Below are positions 58,955-64,000 of a DNA stretch of 64,000 bases, in pieces. Source of the stretch: Clostridia bacterium (GTDB lineage Bacteria > Bacillota > Clostridia > TANB77 > CAG-508); NCBI GenBank assembly GCA_017430135.1, contig JAFRNM010000021.1, forward strand, positions 1 to 64,000, in the 5' to 3' direction. The notes under the pieces were generated by a model, which saw only the letters and a list, made by a program, of their open reading frames with translations, was not told the origin of the DNA and ran no database searches. Numbering within the stretch: the stretch's first letter is position 1; each line of letters starts with the position of its first letter. The translations under genes were made by a program, and so were the position numbers.

Positions 58955-59203
58955 CTATTTTTTAAAACTTTTTTTCAATTCACTATCTGCAATAAAATTT
59001 TTTACTCTGTGATATTCTTTATCATGTCCTCTATTGATAGCTTCTGGCAATAATCCATGTCCTCTAGTTCCATCCTTAGCTATCACAGCAGCCACATCAA
59101 GATTATCAGGAATATTAGACTTAGAATTTAATTTTTGGTATGCTTTTATGTAATCATTTTCATTTTTGGGTGATGTTCTATTCTTTGCAATTCTATTTTC
59201 CAT
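58955..59203 (-). CDS. Small first protein of the MBL-fold operon
   Basis: 82 residues, MENRIAKNRTSPKNENDY..., basic. AAAGGAGGCG lies 8 bases before ATG 59203. The segment DVAAVIAKDGTRGHGLLPEAINRGHDKEYHRV has several His/Gly residues but no known motif. It ends 52 bases before the MBL-fold start. Unknown function. Confidence 0.6.
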   Translation of the reverse strand: MENRIAKNRTSPKNENDYIKAYQKLNSKSNIPDNLDVAAVIAKDGTRGHGLLPEAINRGHDKEYHRVKNFIADSELKKSFKK

Positions 59204-59368
59204 ACAATCTTCGCCTCCTTTCTTCCTATTTTTCTTTTCATCTTTTATGTTAATTTTGGCTTTATTATACAATCAAGAAAATTACAAATCTGTTGCAGAT
59301 GCAACATTTTTTATTGTTAAAACTGCAACCTCAACGGCCGCAATATGTTACAAGTTTATTACATTTTT

Positions 59369-59384
59369 GTTACAAAGTTGTAAC
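59369..59384. promoter_or_regulatory. Operator-like palindrome upstream of the MBL-fold operon
   Basis: GTTACAAAGTTGTAAC, with related half-sites TGTTACAA and TTGTTACA nearby and a TGTTGCAGATGCAACA dyad at 59291-59306. On the minus strand TATAAT occurs near 59268, without a good -35 box. Repression of this operon is possible. Confidence 0.4.
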
Positions 59385-59389
59385 AAAAA

Positions 59390-59434
59390 AATCCCCATAT
59401 GTATACTATAAAATTCAGTACACATATGGGGATT
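59390..59434 (-). terminator. Terminator of ugd
   Basis: AATCCCCATATGT.../...ACATATGGGGATT, about 16-bp stem with a T-run on the minus strand. Equivalent hairpins with different stem sequences precede each ugd remnant. Confidence 0.8.
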
Positions 59435-59437
59435 AAA

Positions 59438-60604
59438 CTAATCCCTACTATATAAATCTCTTGTATAAACCTTATCTTTTACATCTTCAAGTATTGGCTC
59501 AAATCTATTTGCTAAAATTACATCACTTTTCTTTGCAAAAGAATTGAAGTCATTTACAACTTTACAACCATTAAATTCTTCAGCTTTTAAAGTTGGCTCA
59601 TATATTATAACATCAACTCCTTCAAGCTTTAGCCTTTCAATTATTTCTTGAATAGCACTTGATCTAAAGTTGTCTGAATCTGCTTTCATTGTTAATCTGT
59701 ATACACCAACAACTTCAGGATTTTTTCTCATAATCATTTCTGTTATATGTTTTTTTCTTGTTCTATTAGAACGCACTATTGCTCTAATCAAGTTTTGTGG
59801 CACATTATCAAAGTTAGCAAGTAATTGCTTTGTGTCTTTTGGTAAGCAATATCCACCATATCCAAAAGATGGGTTATTGTAATGTGTTCCGATTCTTGGG
59901 TCTAACCCTACACCTTCAATAATATCTTGTGTATTTAAACCTTTTATTTCTGCATAAGTGTCTAATTCATTAAAATATGCAACACGAAGTGCTAAATATG
60001 TATTAGCAAAAAGCTTAACTGCTTCTGCCTCTGTGCTGTCCATAAATTTAACAACAACATCTTTTTTTATTGCACCTTCTTTTAAAAGTTCAGCAAACTT
60101 TTCAGCACGAGCGCTCTTTTCACCTACAATAATTCTTGATGGATATAGATTATCATATAAAGCTTTTCCTTCTCTTAAAAATTCTGGAGAAAACATTATA
60201 TTATCTATTCCATACTTTTCTTTCATATTCTTAATAAAACCAACAGGAATTGTAGACTTAACAACCATAGTAGTATCAATTCCCATAGACTTAACCTTTT
60301 GAATAATATCTTCAACACTAGATGTATCAAAATGATTTTTCTCATCATCATAATTTGTAGGTGTGCTAATTACAATAAATTCTGCACCTTCAAAAGCATC
60401 TTTATAATCTAATGTTGCTCTTAAATTTAAAAACTTGTTTTGTAAGAAATCTTCTATTTCTTTATCTCTTATTGGAGATTTCTTGTTATTTATCATTTCT
60501 ACTTTTTCTGGGATTATATCTAATGCAACTACTTCGTTGTGTTGTGCTAGTAGTGTTGCTATTGATAATCCTACATATCCTGTTCCTGCTACTGCGATTT
60601 TCAT
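59438..60604 (-). CDS. ugd: UDP-glucose/GDP-mannose dehydrogenase family protein
   Basis: 388 residues, the short UDP-glucose 6-dehydrogenase type. NAD site [60 protein letters not shown], and the catalytic Cys in [16 protein letters not shown] near residue 252. It oxidises UDP-glucose to UDP-glucuronate, the likely substrate of the epimerase at 22962-23936. Broken 3' copies occur at 53575, 55657 and (very short) 52140. Confidence 0.93.
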   Translation of the reverse strand: MKIAVAGTGYVGLSIATLLAQHNEVVALDIIPEKVEMINNKKSPIRDKEIEDFLQNKFLNLRATLDYKDAFEGAEFIVISTPTNYDDEKNHFDTSSVEDIIQKVKSMGIDTTMVVKSTIPVGFIKNMKEKYGIDNIMFSPEFLREGKALYDNLYPSRIIVGEKSARAEKFAELLKEGAIKKDVVVKFMDSTEAEAVKLFANTYLALRVAYFNELDTYAEIKGLNTQDIIEGVGLDPRIGTHYNNPSFGYGGYCLPKDTKQLLANFDNVPQNLIRAIVRSNRTRKKHITEMIMRKNPEVVGVYRLTMKADSDNFRSSAIQEIIERLKLEGVDVIIYEPTLKAEEFNGCKVVNDFNSFAKKSDVILANRFEPILEDVKDKVYTRDLYSRD

Positions 60605-60618
60605 TTTTATCTACTCCT

Positions 60619-61743
60619 TTATTCTATTTCTAATAATCTTTTTTCGATTTTTTTATAAATGTTCTTCAATTTACTATTATAAATTTTTTCTACAACAAAA
60701 TCTATAATTTTCTTAATTGTATATTTATATATTATGCTTATAATTAATGATACAATAAATAGTATAACAGCATATATTAATGTTTCTATTATTATATTGT
60801 TATATGTAAACTTTTCTCCAATCCATTTCCAAATATCTTTCCTCAAATAATCTCTAACTAATATATTTTCATGTATTATATAAATGTATAATGTTAAAGA
60901 TGCAATATAATTCACCTTTTTATTGTAAAAATTCATATTTTTGAATATACAAAATAGTGAAAATGCAATTATTAACAATAATGGATTATTATATCTAAGC
61001 CAATGCAATACCTTATTGCTCATAAAGTCTAATTTTAATCCAAATATATTTGTAAAAAATATCAAAGCTATAAACATAATAATACTAATAATTAATAGTT
61101 TTAAATTAAATTTTTTATTTCTTACAATACCTATACAATATTTTTTAAAATATGATACAATAAAAAATATTGTCACAAATAACAACAGATTTGTTGTATA
61201 AAAACTAGACTTTATAAAACTTATTCCCCAATATAATATGATAGCCATTAAATTAAATCTTAACAATTGTTTTTTTGAAATTTTATCTAATATCATATTT
61301 AAAAAAGGTGTAATCATTAAAAACAATATATAACAAGTCATATACCAATTATTCGCAAATAAAGTTGGAAAAAAAGATTTTAATATATCTTTTTTTCCAA
61401 TGTTTATTCCCAAAATCAGAAATGCAATCATTATAATTATAGATATAACAAATATTTCAACTATAAATGTTAATATCTTCTTTTTATTATTTTTATTGCT
61501 TCCAATTAAAAACCATGATGAACAAATTATGAATATACAATTTCCTAATATTCCTAAATGCATAAATATCATTAATATAAAAAATCGAGGATTAGTTGTT
61601 GCATTATTTAATAAAGCCGAATTCATACTTGAATATGTTTGTACAACATGGGAAACTATAATTAGCAAAATAGCAATAATTTTTACTGTTTCTATACCAC
61701 TTTCTCTATTTTTAGCTGTAATCACATTATCATTTCCTTCCAA
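60619..61743 (-). CDS. Acyltransferase family 3 membrane protein
   Basis: 374 residues, about ten hydrophobic helices. The N-terminal GIETVKIIAILLIIVSHVV places the family's catalytic His in the first helix. It probably O-acetylates a polysaccharide or teichoic acid outside the membrane. Located between ugd and the ATP-grasp gene in the second polysaccharide cluster. Confidence 0.85.
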   Translation of the reverse strand: MEGNDNVITAKNRESGIETVKIIAILLIIVSHVVQTYSSMNSALLNNATTNPRFFILMIFMHLGILGNCIFIICSSWFLIGSNKNNKKKILTFIVEIFVISIIIMIAFLILGINIGKKDILKSFFPTLFANNWYMTCYILFLMITPFLNMILDKISKKQLLRFNLMAIILYWGISFIKSSFYTTNLLLFVTIFFIVSYFKKYCIGIVRNKKFNLKLLIISIIMFIALIFFTNIFGLKLDFMSNKVLHWLRYNNPLLLIIAFSLFCIFKNMNFYNKKVNYIASLTLYIYIIHENILVRDYLRKDIWKWIGEKFTYNNIIIETLIYAVILFIVSLIISIIYKYTIKKIIDFVVEKIYNSKLKNIYKKIEKRLLEIE

Positions 61744-61759
61744 ATCTATAATTTTTTAT

Positions 61760-62638
61760 TTATAATTTTATTTTATCTTTCATTTCTGCATTAATATTGG
61801 GAGGATTCCATCTTAGCAATCCAGATGCGGGTGTAAAAGTAAACTCACTTATTTTTATTGTACCATCCTCTAAGATATAAAAATCTACTCTAATAAACTT
61901 ATAATCTTTTGATATATCTTTTGATATCTTAATAATTTCATTTAAATTTTTAGGTTTTTTTATATTTCCTTCTAATCTTGGTTCCGATGTTATAAAATCT
62001 AATTCATTCCAATTCTCATCAAAACTCTTTTTTTCATTTACTCCATGAGGACTTTCAATATATGAAATAAACAGAATATCTCCTTTCGAGCAATATACTT
62101 GACAATCAATTATATTATCACCTAAATATTCTTCACAAATAATTTTGGGTTTTATATTCTTATATTGCATTTCAAAACCATTTAAATAAGCATAGTTTAA
62201 TTTTAACCAATAATTAAATTTCTTTTTAGCCTCAATCATATTCCATTTTGATTTATCTTTAACAATTTCATTCCATCCACTACCATGATTACACTTTAAT
62301 ACAAATGAATTTGGCAAATCTGCATAATTAATTTCATTAAATTTATTCCATACTCCAATTAATAGTGGTAAATACTTATTTCCATATTCTTTTTTTACCT
62401 TATCTCTCATTAAATATTTATCAACCAATGCTGTTTTACTTGCATTATTATCATATAATTTTAATTTTTGAATAACTTGATTAAAATTCTTAGGATTCTT
62501 TAAATCTAAAATCTCACCATTAGTTTTAATTTTATACCATTTTTTTAATTTTTTTTCATAATTATTATTTTTTAAAAGATTTTTACACTTTATTATCAAA
62601 TATTTCTTTTTAATTTTTTGTTTTATTTTTTTATACAT
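61760..62638 (-). CDS. TupA-like ATP-grasp protein
   Basis: 292 residues. LVDKYLMRDKVKKEYGNKYLPLLIGVW near residue 75, FVLKCNHGSGWNEIVKDKS near 115, PKIICEEYLGD near 170 and IRVDFYILEDGTIKISEFTFTPASG near 255 match the TupA-like ATP-grasp family, which occurs in surface-polysaccharide and teichuronopeptide loci and likely joins an amino acid or similar group to the polymer. Overlaps the flippase gene by 8 bp. Confidence 0.88.
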   Translation of the reverse strand: MYKKIKQKIKKKYLIIKCKNLLKNNNYEKKLKKWYKIKTNGEILDLKNPKNFNQVIQKLKLYDNNASKTALVDKYLMRDKVKKEYGNKYLPLLIGVWNKFNEINYADLPNSFVLKCNHGSGWNEIVKDKSKWNMIEAKKKFNYWLKLNYAYLNGFEMQYKNIKPKIICEEYLGDNIIDCQVYCSKGDILFISYIESPHGVNEKKSFDENWNELDFITSEPRLEGNIKKPKNLNEIIKISKDISKDYKFIRVDFYILEDGTIKISEFTFTPASGLLRWNPPNINAEMKDKIKL

Positions 62639-64000
62639 TGCTCCTCCTATGGCTTTTTAATAAATCCCTAAAAATATATTTTATATTTAAAATAAAATAT
62701 ATAAATACTCCTATTATAACTTCCAAAATAATTTTTATAATAATATTAATTTTCATGATATTGCAAAATATCCAGACCACTATTCCCATTGCAAATGCTT
62801 TCGATAAAAATTCTAAAGCAGTTTTTACATAAGTAAAAGTATTCATTTTTTTTGATATCATGATTGACTGATAAACCATAACAACTAATTCCGCTAATAC
62901 AGTTGATATACATGCTCCAATCGAATTATATTTGTTAATCAAAATTATATTAAAAACTAAATTAACAATCGCTCCCAAAGATAACGACAAAATAAATTCC
63001 TTATCCATAGATTTGGGCAATAAATATTGTGTTCTTAATACATTTGCAAAAGATATAATAGGAATAGTAACCGCTAAAATTTGAACAATTATTATTGTTT
63101 TATTATAAGCATCTCCCAAAAAAAATGGAATAAAATCATTAGCAACAATAATTAATCCTATACATAAAGGCATAGACATAAATAATGCAAACTTTATTGA
63201 TTTTGATATATATAATTTAAACGTTTCATCATCGCCTTTAGCCACTAAATTTGACATTCTTGGTAGCATAACTGTTCCTAAAGCAGTAATTAAAGTCATT
63301 GGCAAATTAATAATCCTCTCTCCATATTCGTATAATCCAACTTCTTTAACATCAACCATATATCCTAGCATAACTTTATCCATCATTTTATATATACTTA
63401 CAGCAATAACTGGAATAAACAAAATAAGCATTGGTTTGAAATGTTTTAAAACATCTTCTCTTCTTACTTTTACAAATTTAATCTTATTTTTCTTTAAAAA
63501 TGGAAATAATACCAATTGCGATAATAATGTCGACCCTTGTAATATTATTATATATTTTATTAAATCTGTTGCTGATTTTACAAATGTAAAAATTAGTATA
63601 AGTGCAATTAATCTAATTACAATGTTTCTAACTACAGTAGTTTTAAATTCCTCTAATCCAAAGAATAACCAACTGATATCAAATAATGCAGATATAACAA
63701 ATAATCCCTGGACTATAAAATATATTTTATAATTATTTGCAATAAAAAAAACAAATATTAAATACATAGCCAAAACAATTAAGGATATAATAACATGTAA
63801 AATAAACAACGAAGTAAATTCATAATTAAGTTTTTCTTTATTATCTCGATTTTGAGCTATAAGTCTATTTCCATAATTAGCAATTCCCAGTAAAGCAAAA
63901 ATTACAAAATAATTTGCAATAGAATATGTATAAGAATTAACCCCCGAACCTTCAGGTCCAATTATCCTTGCAATATATGGAGTAGTAATTAGCGGTAATA
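62631..64000 (-). CDS. Polysaccharide flippase (Wzx family), cut by the window edge
   Basis: Open to the right edge. Codons upstream of the first internal Met (63809) keep coding (TPYIARIIGPEGSGVNSYTYS, NYGNRLIAQNRDNKEK), which is the normal N-terminal part of Wzx proteins, so the true start lies beyond 64000. At least 11 helices are visible, including MLPRMSNLVAKGDD in the middle loop. Exports lipid-linked units of the second cluster. Confidence 0.9.
   Translation of the reverse strand, partial: LPLITTPYIARIIGPEGSGVNSYTYSIANYFVIFALLGIANYGNRLIAQNRDNKEKLNYEFTSLFILHVIISLIVLAMYLIFVFFIANNYKIYFIVQGLFVISALFDISWLFFGLEEFKTTVVRNIVIRLIALILIFTFVKSATDLIKYIIILQGSTLLSQLVLFPFLKKNKIKFVKVRREDVLKHFKPMLILFIPVIAVSIYKMMDKVMLGYMVDVKEVGLYEYGERIINLPMTLITALGTVMLPRMSNLVAKGDDETFKLYISKSIKFALFMSMPLCIGLIIVANDFIPFFLGDAYNKTIIIVQILAVTIPIISFANVLRTQYLLPKSMDKEFILSLSLGAIVNLVFNIILINKYNSIGACISTVLAELVVMVYQSIMISKKMNTFTYVKTALEFLSKAFAMGIVVWIFCNIMKINIIIKIILEVIIGVFIYFILNIKYIFRDLLKSHRRSNV

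Noticed and set aside
1..64000. tRNA and rRNA genes
   Set aside because: No cloverleaf with conserved TpsiC and acceptor pairs and no rRNA-like GC-rich stretch was seen; the integrases are not next to a tRNA.

Overview
This is about 64 kb of very AT-rich DNA from an endospore-forming, probably gut-dwelling Clostridia (Bacillota). The evidence is cotJA/cotJB/cotJC spore-coat genes, spoIIP, a class-D-like sortase, AGGAGG ribosome binding sites, TndX-type large serine recombinases and AT-biased codon use. No rRNA or tRNA genes were seen. Assignment below class level is inference.

Layout. (1) 0-9 kb: small metabolic or resistance genes (GNAT, methyltransferases, an S51 peptidase, an inositol-phosphatase-like enzyme, NUDIX, a CDF transporter), decayed fragments, a diverged MazF-like gene beside two tandem promoter-hairpin-terminator RNA units, and three copies of a palindromic repeat. 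(2) 9.45-16.71 kb: an element with a TndX-like serine recombinase that splits a ZIP metal-transporter gene. Its cargo is a run of small acidic immunity-type genes without an intact toxin. The split ZIP gene lies directly downstream of cotJC. (3) 17.8-22.9 kb: a less AT-rich two-gene cassette, a zincin gene on the + strand, and a second serine recombinase. (4) 23-35.3 kb: a leftward exopolysaccharide operon headed by a pilin-SUMF1 gene. (5) 35.4-36.5 kb: a tyrosine recombinase enclosed by 30-bp inverted repeats together with a leftward promoter, laid out like a Hin-type invertible switch. (6) 36.6-51 kb: an AAA/PD-(D/E)XK protein, cotJA-cotJB, pyk, pgi, spoIIP, glmM, the CpsB/CpsD/Wzz regulatory set, and a sortase with its substrate. 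(7) 51-59.4 kb: a defence/toxin-antitoxin-like island of duplicated Rpn nucleases, an HTH-ImmA module, a DUF3800 gene with a structured RNA gene, and a four-gene MBL-fold operon. The modules are separated by broken 3' copies of ugd. (8) 59.4-64 kb: intact ugd and the start of a second polysaccharide cluster, cut by the window edge.

The most striking observation crosses these regions. I found six in-frame CGG codons in genes with native composition. At every one, the conserved reading frame continues only after a +1 shift that reads the overlapping GGA/GGT as glycine. The sites are in the MazF-like gene, the ZIP transporter, the pilin-SUMF1 gene (three sites) and the DUF3800 gene. By eye I found no in-frame CGG in any intact native gene; the only two ordinary ones are in the less AT-rich cassette. 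This looks like a bacterial counterpart of the obligate AGG to GGN frameshifting reported for Perkinsus mitochondria, or else a very specific sequence artefact.

How the parts may work together: the invertible cassette could phase-vary the pilin and exopolysaccharide operon; the element in the ZIP gene could be a skin-like intervening element removed during sporulation; and the ugd 3' flank seems to be an accretion hotspot for defence modules. These three are inferences from layout.
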